Positions 8,812-18,272 of a stretch of 64,000 nucleotides of DNA are shown here, piece by piece. Each line of letters starts with the position of its first letter. The first letter of the stretch is position 1. The position numbers were made by a program, and so were the translations under genes. The notes beneath the pieces were generated by a model, which was given only the letters and a program-made list of their open reading frames with translations, was not told the origin of the DNA and searched no databases. This DNA comes from Leeuwenhoekiella aequorea. GTDB taxonomy: Bacteria > Bacteroidota > Bacteroidia > Flavobacteriales > Flavobacteriaceae. The stretch lies in the NCBI RefSeq assembly GCF_004104375.1, contig NZ_QOVM01000002.1:434001-498000 (forward strand). The letters are read 5' to 3'.

Positions 8812-11355
8812 ATGAAGACCCCGCTATTAAATAGGTTAAATAACAATTTTAAAGAACTTCTTCTAAAATTGTCAAAGTATAAATCGGTTCAAAAGATTAA
8901 TCTTTTTTCCCGTTTCTTCTCCATAAAACTTCATTCAGTAATGAAGGTTAAGTGGGTAAGATATCCAGTACTTGCAATAGGTGGTCTTTTCCTTATTTTC
9001 TCTTTATTTTTCTTTAGTGTTTATACTGGAATCTGGGGTTCTCTACCTTCAAGATATGAATTAACTCATTTAGAACAATCTCTTGCAACTCAACTCGTTG
9101 ACCGCAATGGAGAAGTGATAGGTAAGTATTATATTTTTGATAGAAGACCTATTGCTTTCAATGAGATTCCAAAACACCTTAGAGACGCTTTAGTCGCTAC
9201 CGAAGATGTGCGTTTTTACAAACACGACGGTATAGATAAAGTGAGTTTATTACGTGTATTTTTTAAAACATTACTTCTTCAGGATGATTCTGCCGGTGGT
9301 GGAAGTACACTAACACAGCAACTTGTAAAAAACATTTACAGTCGTCGGGAAGGCGGTGCTATTAGCTTGGTCATCTCAAAATTCAAAGAATTTATAATTG
9401 CTCAGCGACTGGAAGATGTTTATGAAAAAGATGAAATTTTAAATCTTTATCTAAACACAGTTCCTTTTCCAGACAATACCTTCGGAATAGAAAGTGCAAG
9501 TCAAAAATTTTTCAATAAATCTACTGAAGACTTAACACTTAGTGAATCTGCCATTCTTGTAGGAACTTTAAAAGCTAATAACAGCTACAACCCAAGACTT
9601 TATCCAGAACGTGCAAAAGAACGTAGAGATGTAGTATTAAAACAAATGTTACGCTACGATTATCTTACACCCAAAGATACCATAGGTATGGAACGCGATA
9701 CCATACAACTGAACTATCAAAAACATTCAGATATTGGGATTGCACCTTATTTTAGAGAGCTTATACGTCAAGAAGCACGAGAAATTTTAAAAAATTATAA
9801 GAAAGAGGACGGTACGGTTTACGATATGTATCAAGACGGACTCACGATACATACAACCCTCGATAAAAATCTTCAAGAGTATGCTGAAGCAGCAATGAAA
9901 GAACATATGGCTGAGTTACAAGCCCAATATGTAAAAGCGTATGGTAATTATGCTCCTTGGAAAAAAGAAGCTATTCTTGAACCTAATATAAAAAATCTGG
10001 ATCTTTATAAAAGATTGAAGAATGAAGGTCTCACCGAAGAGCAAATTAATGACTCTTTAAATACTAAAGCAGAACGAAAAGTATTTGACTGGAATTCAGA
10101 AAAAACAGTTCAAAATATTTCTGTAAAAGACAGTATCTCGCACTATTTATCGCTGCTAAATTGCGGCTTTCTAGCATTAGAACCAGAAACTGGTGGTATT
10201 CTCGCTTATATAGGTGGTATTGATTTCACGAACTTTCAATATGATCACGTGAGTCAAAGTGAACGGATGGTAGGATCTACCTTCAAACCGTTTGTATACA
10301 CCACAGCACTAGAAAATGATATTGAACCCTGTACGTATTACAGTGCAGATCAAGAGGTATATTATTTTAATAATAAGAGTTGGTCTCCAGCAAATTCTGG
10401 TGGATCAGACAGTACAAGTGTATCCTATTCCTTAAAAGGAGCGCTGAGTAATTCGGTTAATACCGTTGCAGTTAAAGTATTGTTAGATGTAGGTATAGAT
10501 AAGGTAATTGCACAAGCAAAACGAATGGGTATTTCTAGCAAATTACCGCGGGTACCATCCTTGGCCTTAGGAACTGCACAAATTAAAATTCGTGATTTAG
10601 CATCAGCATATACTTCCTTTTTAAACAAAGGGAAACCAATGAAAACCTATTATATCACAAAAATTGTAGATAAAGCAGGAAAAACAATCGTTGATTTTAA
10701 ACCAGTTACTCCAGAAAAAACGGTGATGCGCAATTTTACCAGAGAAGCTATGGTACAAATGATGCGCGGGACTGTAAGTGAAGGGACTGCATCCCGACTA
10801 AGGTACAAGTACAAGTTAACAAATGACATTGCAGGAAAGACCGGTACTACTCAAGATAATAAGGATGGGTGGTTTGTAGGTTTAACACCGTATATGGTTG
10901 CAGTGACCTGGGTAGGAAATGATGATTATAGAATAGGTTTTAGCAGTACTGGTATTGGAGCTGGAGCAAATTCCGCATTGCCTATTTATGCGAAGTTTAT
11001 GCAACGAATGAATGCAGATACCACGTATACACATTTGACTAAGCAACATTTTCCCAATCCGTCTGGATCGGTTTATGAAGCTATGAGATGTGCACCAATT
11101 GTGAGAGATAGTACCTCACAGGTTCAGACATTTTTATCCAGCATTTTTGGAGGCACAAAAGAAGAAGTAACGACAAAAAAACAAGTTTATCTTGATGATA
11201 ACGGTACAATTATAAGAATCGAAACTGAACCTGTAGATAATGATGAAGATCTAGAATTAACAGAGGATAGTAATCAAGATGATTCAGAAAAAGATAACAC
11301 TAAAAAAGGATTCTTTTCGTTTCTAAAAAGGAAAAACAAGGATGAGGATAATTAG
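8812..11355 (+). CDS. class A penicillin-binding protein (PBP1A-like)
   Basis: A bifunctional peptidoglycan synthase of 847 residues. A cytoplasmic head (1-48) and a membrane anchor (about 52-72) precede the GT51 glycosyltransferase, with catalytic Glu131 in EDVRFYKHDG and the GGGSTLTQQ motif (162-170). The transpeptidase has S489-T-F-K492, the S548-V-N550 triad and KTGTT (676-680), all intact. The C-terminal about 55 residues are acidic then basic and probably disordered. The chosen start is ATG 8812; ATG 8941 (residue 44) would still keep the membrane anchor. The promoter box abuts the first ATG, which leaves the start slightly uncertain. Confidence 0.95.
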   Translation: MKTPLLNRLNNNFKELLLKLSKYKSVQKINLFSRFFSIKLHSVMKVKWVRYPVLAIGGLFLIFSLFFFSVYTGIWGSLPSRYELTHLEQSLATQLVDRNGEVIGKYYIFDRRPIAFNEIPKHLRDALVATEDVRFYKHDGIDKVSLLRVFFKTLLLQDDSAGGGSTLTQQLVKNIYSRREGGAISLVISKFKEFIIAQRLEDVYEKDEILNLYLNTVPFPDNTFGIESASQKFFNKSTEDLTLSESAILVGTLKANNSYNPRLYPERAKERRDVVLKQMLRYDYLTPKDTIGMERDTIQLNYQKHSDIGIAPYFRELIRQEAREILKNYKKEDGTVYDMYQDGLTIHTTLDKNLQEYAEAAMKEHMAELQAQYVKAYGNYAPWKKEAILEPNIKNLDLYKRLKNEGLTEEQINDSLNTKAERKVFDWNSEKTVQNISVKDSISHYLSLLNCGFLALEPETGGILAYIGGIDFTNFQYDHVSQSERMVGSTFKPFVYTTALENDIEPCTYYSADQEVYYFNNKSWSPANSGGSDSTSVSYSLKGALSNSVNTVAVKVLLDVGIDKVIAQAKRMGISSKLPRVPSLALGTAQIKIRDLASAYTSFLNKGKPMKTYYITKIVDKAGKTIVDFKPVTPEKTVMRNFTREAMVQMMRGTVSEGTASRLRYKYKLTNDIAGKTGTTQDNKDGWFVGLTPYMVAVTWVGNDDYRIGFSSTGIGAGANSALPIYAKFMQRMNADTTYTHLTKQHFPNPSGSVYEAMRCAPIVRDSTSQVQTFLSSIFGGTKEEVTTKKQVYLDDNGTIIRIETEPVDNDEDLELTEDSNQDDSEKDNTKKGFFSFLKRKNKDEDN

Positions 11356-11489
11356 GATGATTCTCATTAGAAGGATAGCGTAAAATTGCATTTAATGCCA
11401 ATAACTTCATAAAGTTGCATTAAAATTTTGATTTGACAAATATCCATGTTATACTACATCCTATTTACATTTAAAAAATAAATTTTCAT

Positions 11490-12356
11490 ATGAGACAACT
11501 CAAAATCACCAAGCAGGTAACCAATCGGGAATCAAAATCTTTAAATACCTATTTACAAGATGTAAGTAAACTCGATATGATTACTGCTGATGAGGAGGTC
11601 GAGTTGGCACAACGCATTCGGGAAGGCGATCAAGTAGCTTTAGAACGATTGACGAAGGCTAATTTGCGTTTTGTGGTATCTGTAGCTAAACAGTATCAAA
11701 ACCAAGGTTTAAAATTACCAGATTTAATTAACGAAGGAAACGTAGGTCTTGTAAAGGCTGCAAAGAGATTTGATGAAACTCGTGGTTTTAAATTTATTTC
11801 TTACGCGGTATGGTGGATTCGCCAATCTATTTTACAGGCAATATCTGAACACTCTAGAACAGTACGTTTACCGCTTAATAAAATTGGTACAATTAGTAAA
11901 ATTAATAAAGCCTTTTCTTATTTAGAGCAAAGTTTAGAGCGTCCACCTTCTGCAGACGAGATTGCTAAAGAATTAGATATGACTGTAGCTAAGGTTAAAT
12001 TAGCTATGAAAAACTCGGGACGTAACCTATCAATGGATGCTCCATTTAAAGAAGGTGAAAACGATTCTAATCTTTATGATGTATTGAAGTCAGGTGAGTC
12101 ACCTAACCCAGATGCAGATCTAATGCAAGAATCATTAGGAACTGAGATTGAGCGTGCTTTAGAGACGCTTTCTCCTCGTGAATCTGATGTTATTAAACTT
12201 AACTATGGTTTAGGTGGTGAACAACCACACACCCTTCAAGAAATTGGAGAGATGTTTGATCTTAGTCGTGAGCGCGTACGTCAAATACGTGAAAAAGGTA
12301 TTAGAAGATTACGTCACACTTCAAGAAGCAAAGTGCTTAAGACTTACTTAGGATAA
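11490..12356 (+). CDS. rpoD: primary RNA polymerase sigma factor
   Basis: The 288-residue housekeeping sigma-70 of Bacteroidota, which lacks region 1.1. Region 1.2 is at about 15-48, region 2 contains [27 protein letters not shown] and the -10 reading segment [15 protein letters not shown], and region 3 follows. Region 4 has [15 protein letters not shown] and the helix-turn-helix [19 protein letters not shown] (about 250-270). This factor recognises the TAnnTTTG/TTG promoters seen across the window. It is transcribed alone, with a strong bidirectional terminator 26 bases after its stop. A weaker box, TACATTTA at 11465-11472, may be its promoter. Confidence 0.97.
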   Translation: MRQLKITKQVTNRESKSLNTYLQDVSKLDMITADEEVELAQRIREGDQVALERLTKANLRFVVSVAKQYQNQGLKLPDLINEGNVGLVKAAKRFDETRGFKFISYAVWWIRQSILQAISEHSRTVRLPLNKIGTISKINKAFSYLEQSLERPPSADEIAKELDMTVAKVKLAMKNSGRNLSMDAPFKEGENDSNLYDVLKSGESPNPDADLMQESLGTEIERALETLSPRESDVIKLNYGLGGEQPHTLQEIGEMFDLSRERVRQIREKGIRRLRHTSRSKVLKTYLG

Positions 12357-12382
12357 ATAAGTAGTTTAAATACTGCTAAAAT

Positions 12383-12417
12383 AAAAAAGGGACTTCGTAT
12401 TATGAAGTCCCTTTTTT
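12383..12417. terminator. bidirectional terminator
   Basis: AAGGGACTTC (12388-12397) pairs with GAAGTCCCTT (12404-12413), flanked by A and T runs. It lies between rpoD and the convergent lipoprotein gene. Confidence 0.88.
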
Positions 12418-12434
12418 ATTGCCTTTACTTTTAT

Positions 12435-13031
12435 TTACTCAACAGTTATACTGAAGGTTTGTTCTACATCACGCTCTCCGCCAGCATTGGTTAAAGTTCC
12501 CTCAGCTACACCTGAAGCATCTTTATTTGGCTCGTGAATTAATGTCACTGTAAAACTGCCCGAAGCAGCTGCATTAGCTTGTAATGAAAAAGTTAATCCA
12601 ACAGGATTTGTACTTCCGTTAGATAAATAATCATTTTCTGTATCAGTATACGTTACAGAAGCATCAAGGTTGCTAGAGAATTGATAAAAGAACTGGTGCT
12701 CATCAGACTCCTCCTCTATTTCTTCATTAATTAATTCGGCTGGAGATACAGTTTCATTTTTAAGTGTAATAGCGCCATTATAGAGTATTCCTGCCTGCAA
12801 AGGTCCAGATATAGACAATACCGGGGCATTAGGTCCATCACCGTCAAGGTCGATTGATTTCAATGTAACTACATCACCTGTTGTTGGTGTCAAAACGACT
12901 TCAACTGTAGTTATGACTTCCTCTTCATTAATAATCTCTGGTGTCGAGTCATCATCAGACGAGCACGAGTTTAATCCGATAAGTGCAATAAGACTTAGAA
13001 TTGAAATTTTAATTGTTTTCATAGTTATCAT
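12435..13031 (-). CDS. lipoprotein paired with a TonB receptor
   Basis: A 198-residue lipoprotein with signal peptide and lipobox (GLNSC, Cys23) followed by a Ser/Asp stretch. The mature part is acidic and strand-rich, with EVVLTPTTGD, SIDLDGDGPNAP and SGPLQAGILYNGAI segments. In databases similar flavobacterial proteins are labelled type 1 periplasmic binding fold, but I see no sugar- or amino-acid-binding signature. A His occurs in the EESDEHQFFYQF segment. It starts 8 bases after the TonB receptor stop, so it is very probably the surface or periplasmic partner of that receptor. Met4 is an alternative start. Confidence 0.85.
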   Translation of the reverse strand: MITMKTIKISILSLIALIGLNSCSSDDDSTPEIINEEEVITTVEVVLTPTTGDVVTLKSIDLDGDGPNAPVLSISGPLQAGILYNGAITLKNETVSPAELINEEIEEESDEHQFFYQFSSNLDASVTYTDTENDYLSNGSTNPVGLTFSLQANAAASGSFTVTLIHEPNKDASGVAEGTLTNAGGERDVEQTFSITVE

Positions 13032-13039
13032 TTTAGGTA

Positions 13040-15448
13040 TTAGTAATTAATTTTTAATTGTATTCTAAAATTTCTACCTAAATCATCAACGAAATAACGC
13101 TGACGATTTAAATAATCTCTGTAGGAAGTATTCAATACATTATCAATATAAAATCCTAACGTAAGTTTGGATTGCTTGTAAATATTCAAGTCTATTGATG
13201 ATGCAAAATAAAGTAATGAATAAGCTGCTGGCGGTTCACTTACAGCAACAGACTCTGTAACCTCCTGTCCACCATCATTAACATACGTAATATCAAAGTC
13301 ATTATCAGGAAAACGTGTTTGCTCAAAGACACTTTGATTGCGCAAGGAAATATTTAAATTATTCCATTCAGTTTTAAAAAAAGAAAGTGTAGTATTTAGA
13401 TTAGGAGCAGGCATATCTATTAGCGGTCTTTCGCGGTCAAGATCCTCCCCATTTACATATGCAAAAGATGATTTTATGTCAAATTCCTGAGAAATTCTAT
13501 ATCCAGCTTCGACGTCTATTCCATATAAACGCGCATTTACCTGCGCATACTCATATACAGGGAAAGCTCCTCGGTTTGTAAATTGTAAGCCATTGGGTTC
13601 TAAAATTATGAAGTCGTCGATTTGATTATAAAAAGGATTTAAGCTAAAAGAAAAATCTCCTAGCTGACCATTAAATTCGACACTCGCTTTATAAGACTGT
13701 TCTTTATCTAGTCTAAGATCTCCTAATTCTATAATTGCAGCAGAATGGTGTAAACCATCACTAAATAGCTCGGCCGGATTTGGAGCTCTTGAAGCAGTAC
13801 TTAAGTTAAATTTTAAATCAAAATCTGAATTTAAATCATAGTGAGCACCTACAGTTGCCGAGAAGTTACGATAATCAAAAACTGGATTAACCAATAGCTG
13901 ATTATCTATACGATCTACCACTAAATCTCCGAAGTCTGATTCATAATCTCGTTCTTCCCACCTACTGCTCTGGTAATACTTTTGAGCATCAATCTGGCTA
14001 TAGTCATACCGTATCCCAGCATCCAGACGTAAATTATCTGTTAGATTAATATCTACCGTTGTATACGCTCCAAAACTATACATTTCATAATCGGGTATCA
14101 ATCTTCGAATCCCAGTATTAGGGTCTGGAAAATTTTCTTGATAAGAACCCTCCAAGCCTAAATTTGCTTTTAAATCTGTAGCTGCATCATACAAGAAATT
14201 TGTAGCTAAAGTATGGGTTGTCAATTGTAAATCTAATGATGCTTTGTCTTTATCATCACCGCGGCGTATGTCAAATTCTTTTCGGTTATTTTGCTGAAAA
14301 GAATAATCCAGACTCAATTTACCGGCATTTTCAAATCTTTTGAATAAACTTATTTTGGCAAGATGATGTTGCACATCTTGTTTTGGAGCATCTATACCAT
14401 AGGTGAAATCTGTGATAGAATTAGGCGTACCACTGTTAATAGCGCGCACTAAATCACTTACACTACCTATGTGACTTGCCCGTAAAATACCCACTTCAGA
14501 ATCGTAGAAGCTGTAGTAAACATCAAAACCGTAAGTGAATTTATTAAGACCAAAACCTAATGAAAAATCACGTTCATTTAATCCGGTATTTGATAAAACA
14601 TAATCTGGACTTTCTAAATCTCCAGCAAATTTAGTCGTACCCTGACCCAGAAAATAAAGTCCAGACTTGTATGCTTTTAATAAACTCGTTGTAAGTCCCA
14701 GGCTTCTTCCATTTGATGCTCCGCTAAGAATAGTTTTACCAAACAAAGTGTCTTTTGAAGGAGCTTTAGAAATATCTGTGACAATTACGCCACCTACAGC
14801 ATCGCCACCGTATCGCAAAGCACTTGCCCCTTTTACCACTGTAATAGATGAAGCTGTATTTAAGTCCAAATTTGGCGCGTGTTCTACACCCCATTCCTGA
14901 TCCTCCATACGTGTACCGTTATTAATGATAAGCACACGACTACTATGCAAACCTTGTATAACCGGTTTTACGACTGTACTACCAGTATTAAGAGAAGAAA
15001 CACCAGTAACCTCCCGCAATGCGTCACCTAAGCTTGCATTACTGTATTTTTCTATGGTTGCACTCTGGAGCACAGTTTCAGCAGAAGAGGATGATCCTTT
15101 ATTTACATTTTCACCTTTTACAGTGACTGCACTTAATTCTTCGGTGTGATGCTCCAACTTAAAGTCCTTAGACAAATTGCCATTTACATCAATACCAAAT
15201 TCTGCAACCTCACATTCGGGATGCGTAATTGTAATTGTATAAAAGCCTGCACATAAACCATCTAATGTATACTTGCCATCAAAATCTGAAATAGCGTAGA
15301 TATCATATCCATTGACACTTAATGTTGCATTAACGAGAATATTTCCGTCGTGAAAATCACGAACTGTTCCGGTTAAGGTGTTATCACATTTTTGGCTATG
15401 CATATGTATTGTAAACAAAAGCAATAGCACTAAACTGAAAATTTTCAT
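13040..15448 (-). CDS. TonB-dependent outer-membrane receptor, probable metal (zinc) uptake
   Basis: An 802-residue TonB-dependent receptor. It has a signal peptide (1-18), a CarboxypepD_reg-like domain (about 20-100), a plug domain (about 118-228, with VVKPVIQGLHSSRVLI and VVKGASALRYGGDAVGGVIV) and a 22-strand-type barrel ending in FRIQLKINY. The plug segment NGTRMEDQEWGVEHAPNLD resembles ZnuD-type zinc receptors, and extra His residues (33, 100, 101, 168, 190 and HH in LHHSAAI) fit a metal cargo. Copper or a metallophore is also possible. Downstream is the partner lipoprotein and upstream a small His/Cys-rich membrane protein. An imperfect palindrome lies 42-63 bases before the start. Confidence 0.9.
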   Translation of the reverse strand: MKIFSLVLLLLFTIHMHSQKCDNTLTGTVRDFHDGNILVNATLSVNGYDIYAISDFDGKYTLDGLCAGFYTITITHPECEVAEFGIDVNGNLSKDFKLEHHTEELSAVTVKGENVNKGSSSSAETVLQSATIEKYSNASLGDALREVTGVSSLNTGSTVVKPVIQGLHSSRVLIINNGTRMEDQEWGVEHAPNLDLNTASSITVVKGASALRYGGDAVGGVIVTDISKAPSKDTLFGKTILSGASNGRSLGLTTSLLKAYKSGLYFLGQGTTKFAGDLESPDYVLSNTGLNERDFSLGFGLNKFTYGFDVYYSFYDSEVGILRASHIGSVSDLVRAINSGTPNSITDFTYGIDAPKQDVQHHLAKISLFKRFENAGKLSLDYSFQQNNRKEFDIRRGDDKDKASLDLQLTTHTLATNFLYDAATDLKANLGLEGSYQENFPDPNTGIRRLIPDYEMYSFGAYTTVDINLTDNLRLDAGIRYDYSQIDAQKYYQSSRWEERDYESDFGDLVVDRIDNQLLVNPVFDYRNFSATVGAHYDLNSDFDLKFNLSTASRAPNPAELFSDGLHHSAAIIELGDLRLDKEQSYKASVEFNGQLGDFSFSLNPFYNQIDDFIILEPNGLQFTNRGAFPVYEYAQVNARLYGIDVEAGYRISQEFDIKSSFAYVNGEDLDRERPLIDMPAPNLNTTLSFFKTEWNNLNISLRNQSVFEQTRFPDNDFDITYVNDGGQEVTESVAVSEPPAAYSLLYFASSIDLNIYKQSKLTLGFYIDNVLNTSYRDYLNRQRYFVDDLGRNFRIQLKINY

Positions 15449-15489
15449 AGTAAAGTATTGAGTAAATCCTGAAATATGGGAATCAGTAA

Positions 15490-15511
15490 ACTACTTTTTG
15501 TATTGAGTAGT
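15490..15511. promoter_or_regulatory. inverted repeat upstream of the TonB receptor gene
   Basis: ACTACT (15490-15495) and AGTAGT (15506-15511) form perfect 6-base arms around a 10-base AT-rich spacer. On the minus strand it overlaps TAGTTTAC, a weak -7-like box. It could be an operator for a metal-dependent repressor or simply a small hairpin. Confidence 0.35.
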
Positions 15512-15579
15512 AGATCAAATTATTAAAAACTGATTCTTAGGCTAATAAAGCTTTGAATAGTTTGTAAATAATAAATTAC

Positions 15580-15611
15580 TGAAAAATGAAGTCTACGTGA
15601 GCACATAGACT
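15580..15611 (-). terminator. probable terminator of the small His/Cys-rich protein gene
   Basis: AGTCTA (15590-15595) pairs with TAGACT (15606-15611), with a further GTG/CAC pairing after one mismatch. On the minus strand a T-rich tract (TTCATTTTTC) follows. This suggests partial or complete termination before the TonB receptor gene. Confidence 0.5.
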
Positions 15612-15636
15612 GAAATGGCCTTAAGCAGCCATTAGG

Positions 15637-15948
15637 TTAAACTATAGGTGGTGCCTTGTTTAGCGAAATTCCGAAAGGGAAACGTTTAACCTTAATCAAT
15701 TCTTTGTAGAAACTTTTGAAGCTATAAGTCGATTCTGTAGCAGTTACTTGAAATTCATAAGCTACCGGTAACGATAGATCAAGTGACTTTTTATTGTGTT
15801 GTGTATGCAAACAAAGCTCGCAATGACTCCCTTTTACAGAATCTTTTGTATGCGAATAGGTATGTAGGTCTAATACTTTAAATGAAAAGAAGGCAAGTAT
15901 CAGGAATAAACTGATAGTAGATTTATATATGTTGCCTTTCTTACTCAC
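15637..15948 (-). CDS. small His/Cys-rich single-pass membrane or exported protein
   Basis: A 103-residue protein with one hydrophobic segment (about 10-26) followed by a putative metal-binding stretch: His29, His33, His42, Cys43, Cys46, His48 and His51, that is an HCxxC core flanked by histidines. The rest is basic and ends in a Pro-Pro motif. I know similar unnamed proteins beside TonB receptors and metal exporters in Flavobacteriaceae; the exact function is not established. Topology predicts the His/Cys part in the periplasm. A TAnnTTTG-type box (TAAATTTG on the minus strand) lies only 4 bases before the ATG, which implies a leaderless mRNA or a slightly later start. Confidence 0.75.
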   Translation of the reverse strand: MSKKGNIYKSTISLFLILAFFSFKVLDLHTYSHTKDSVKGSHCELCLHTQHNKKSLDLSLPVAYEFQVTATESTYSFKSFYKELIKVKRFPFGISLNKAPPIV

Positions 15949-15952
15949 TCCC

Positions 15953-15960
15953 CAAATTTA
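15953..15960 (-). promoter_or_regulatory. -7 promoter box of the small His/Cys-rich protein gene
   Basis: The minus strand reads TAAATTTG, an exact TAnnTTTG match, immediately before the ATG at 15948. Confidence 0.5.
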
Positions 15961-15990
15961 AATAATCAATTGAGATTACTATTAAATATT

Positions 15991-16695
15991 TTAAAAACTA
16001 TGAAATAAACTAACGATAAGCTGTCCTTTTGTAGCAGCTTCTGTGATTTCACGCATGTATGCAAATTCAAATCGGAAGGACTTGCTTATTTCATATCCTA
16101 ACCCTCCAAATAGCCAAGTTCTATCGTACAAACTTACTCTGTTATTTCCGGTTTGTTTTTGACCATTTACAAAAACTTCACCGGCAGTCCATAAGTAAAA
16201 TGTATTTGGAAGTAATTCTGCATTATTCAAAGGTAATTTGACATTTAATGCATACCGATATCGCGTTCTAAAATCCTGATCTTCTACAAAGCGTTCTTCA
16301 ACACGTAATCGATGGCTAAAGAGAAGTCTATCCCCTATTTTTTGACCCCAAAGTAAATCTTGGTAAAGTCTGTTTTCAATACTTTGAGAATTATCTTCTC
16401 CCGGCGTACCCGAATTAAAATAGGAATATCCCGCTACTAATTTTAAGGGAGTGTTTTTAATATTGTAAGTAAAACCGGCGCGTAGTATTAATTGTTGAAA
16501 ATCATTTCCCACTTGATAATTACGATGTTGTACATCTCCCATTACCCCAAATTCACTCGAATCAAACTGCGTACTAAAAAAATAACTATACCAGGCCCCG
16601 AGTTCACTATCTCCTACCTGAGCAGAAACCGTTTGTATGTGAATAAATAGACTAAGTAAGATAGCAGTTGCTGTAAATCTAAAATTGATTTTCAT
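15991..16695 (-). CDS. DUF2490 family outer-membrane beta-barrel protein
   Basis: A 234-residue exported protein with a cleavable signal peptide (about 1-25, ending VSAQ). Its body alternates hydrophobic and polar residues as in a small barrel, with motifs such as GAWYSYFF near the start, RLYQDLLWGQKIGDRLLFSHRLRVEERF in the middle (two separate strands) and a C-terminal Phe. DUF2490 proteins are predicted outer-membrane barrels of unknown cargo. It starts 11 bases after the stop of the upstream helicase gene, so the two are probably co-transcribed, although no functional link is obvious. Confidence 0.88.
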   Translation of the reverse strand: MKINFRFTATAILLSLFIHIQTVSAQVGDSELGAWYSYFFSTQFDSSEFGVMGDVQHRNYQVGNDFQQLILRAGFTYNIKNTPLKLVAGYSYFNSGTPGEDNSQSIENRLYQDLLWGQKIGDRLLFSHRLRVEERFVEDQDFRTRYRYALNVKLPLNNAELLPNTFYLWTAGEVFVNGQKQTGNNRVSLYDRTWLFGGLGYEISKSFRFEFAYMREITEAATKGQLIVSLFHSF

Positions 16696-16706
16696 TAAAA
16701 AGGAGC

Positions 16707-18236
16707 TTATTGAGCGGTTACACTTGCGTACATTTGACTTAGCTTAAGTCGTAGTTTACGATTGTAATCTTCTTCTAACCAGTTCTTATAATTCTTTGTG
16801 TTTTTCATAATACAATAGGAATACAAGCGTATTCTATATTGTATTTCATCTTTTAATTCTCTGGCAAGGATACGTGCATCAAAGATATCTTCAGAATTTT
16901 CAAACACAATTTTAGCGTGTTGATCTATAGATCGCTCTAATGCTTCTTTAGATTTAAGACCTTTTGCAAAAACATCCTCGTATTCTTTTTTAATATCAAA
17001 AGAGATGTCTTCACTTTTACTAAACTCAGCTCTAAGTTCTGGAGGCATTACGTATTCAAAATTGCGCTCAATCTCTTCATCGCTAACAAGATTTTCTAAG
17101 TAAAAATCAGGATATAAAAATATATCGTTCCAGTCCATCGGGGCATCCCATAAACCAAAACGCGCCATATTATTACCCAAATCAATTACTTCAAATTTCT
17201 TTTTGTTAGGAAGTACACGAGAACCCCTACCTATCATTTGAAAATATAAGGTAAGTGAACGCGTCGCTCTGTTCAAAATTATTGTTTCTACAGAAGGTTC
17301 GTCAAAACCGGTTGTCAAAATACTCACTGATGTCAAAATTGCATCCGGGGTATTTTTAAACCATTTTAAAATTTGCTTACGCTCTTTATTCGTATGGGTA
17401 TTATCAAGGTGTCTTACATCATAGCCCGCTTCTCTAAAAGTCTCATAGACATAGCGTGAGGTATTTATACCATTATTAAAAATAAGCGTTTTAGTACCTT
17501 TTGCCTGTTCTTCATAAGCTGCAAGCAATTTTTCCTGCATACTTTGATTAGTATATAAGATCTCAGAAGATTTTACAGTATAATCACCATTAATACCTAC
17601 TTGTAAAGTTTTTAATCCTACATCATAGGTATGCATATTGGCTTTAGCTAAAAAACCTTTTTCTATCAATGATCCTATACTTTCACCGATAATAAGCTTT
17701 CGGTAATTATCTTTCATAGGCAACTTCACATTGGAACTCAATGGAGTTGCAGTCACGCCTAAAATAAAAGCATCTTTAAAGTAGCTAAAAAGCTTTCTAA
17801 ATGAATTGTAATGCGCTTCATCAATTATTACTAGCCCTATATCTTTAATATCTATTTGCTCATCTTGCAAACGGTTATTTAAAGTTTCAACCATAGCGAC
17901 ATAGCACATATAGTCCTCATTGCCTTCAAGGGTTTTAACCTTACTATTAATGACCATATTTGGCACATTAAAAGTTTTAAGCATTTTTGAAGTTTGTGCA
18001 GAAAGTTCTATTCGGTGTGTAAGAATTACCACCTTTTTTTGCTTCTCACGTATGTATCTGCGTACGATTTCTGAAAAAATTACAGTCTTTCCTCCACCAG
18101 TTGGAAGCTGATATAAAAGATTAAAATCATCAGAAGATTCTTCTATACAGGTGAAGATTCTATCAAGGTCATTTTCTTGATAACTGTATAATTCTTTGCC
18201 GCTGTCTGTATCCTGTCCTATTGCCTTATCGCTCAA
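16707..18236 (-). CDS. DEAD/DEAH box (SF2) helicase, RadD/SSL2-like
   Basis: A 509-residue superfamily 2 helicase. It has a Q-motif-like YSYQENDLDRIF start, motif I LPTGGGKT (44-51), motif II DEAH (139-142), motif III VTATP (161-165) and, in the second RecA domain, TGFDEPSVETIILNRATRS and QMIGRGSRV (motif VI). A helical C-terminal region of about 130 residues follows. The arrangement resembles RadD/YejH and related SSL2-type DNA repair helicases, but the RadD C-terminal zinc site is absent, so the assignment stays general. A TAnnTTTG box on the minus strand is at 18265-18272. Confidence 0.9.
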   Translation of the reverse strand: MSDKAIGQDTDSGKELYSYQENDLDRIFTCIEESSDDFNLLYQLPTGGGKTVIFSEIVRRYIREKQKKVVILTHRIELSAQTSKMLKTFNVPNMVINSKVKTLEGNEDYMCYVAMVETLNNRLQDEQIDIKDIGLVIIDEAHYNSFRKLFSYFKDAFILGVTATPLSSNVKLPMKDNYRKLIIGESIGSLIEKGFLAKANMHTYDVGLKTLQVGINGDYTVKSSEILYTNQSMQEKLLAAYEEQAKGTKTLIFNNGINTSRYVYETFREAGYDVRHLDNTHTNKERKQILKWFKNTPDAILTSVSILTTGFDEPSVETIILNRATRSLTLYFQMIGRGSRVLPNKKKFEVIDLGNNMARFGLWDAPMDWNDIFLYPDFYLENLVSDEEIERNFEYVMPPELRAEFSKSEDISFDIKKEYEDVFAKGLKSKEALERSIDQHAKIVFENSEDIFDARILARELKDEIQYRIRLYSYCIMKNTKNYKNWLEEDYNRKLRLKLSQMYASVTAQ

Positions 18237-18264
18237 AAGTAGCTGTGTTTTGTAGTGAATCTTG

Positions 18265-18272
18265 CAAATTTA
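18265..18272 (-). promoter_or_regulatory. -7 promoter box of the helicase gene
   Basis: The minus strand reads TAAATTTG, 28 bases before the ATG at 18236. Confidence 0.55.

Noticed and set aside
8535-8846. Minus-strand open frame of 103 codons across the gap before the PBP1A gene
   Set aside because: It begins inside the PBP1A coding region and ends inside the permease gene. Its composition looks like translated AT-rich spacer (many Phe, Leu, Asn), without signal or domain. The promoter for PBP1A lies within it.
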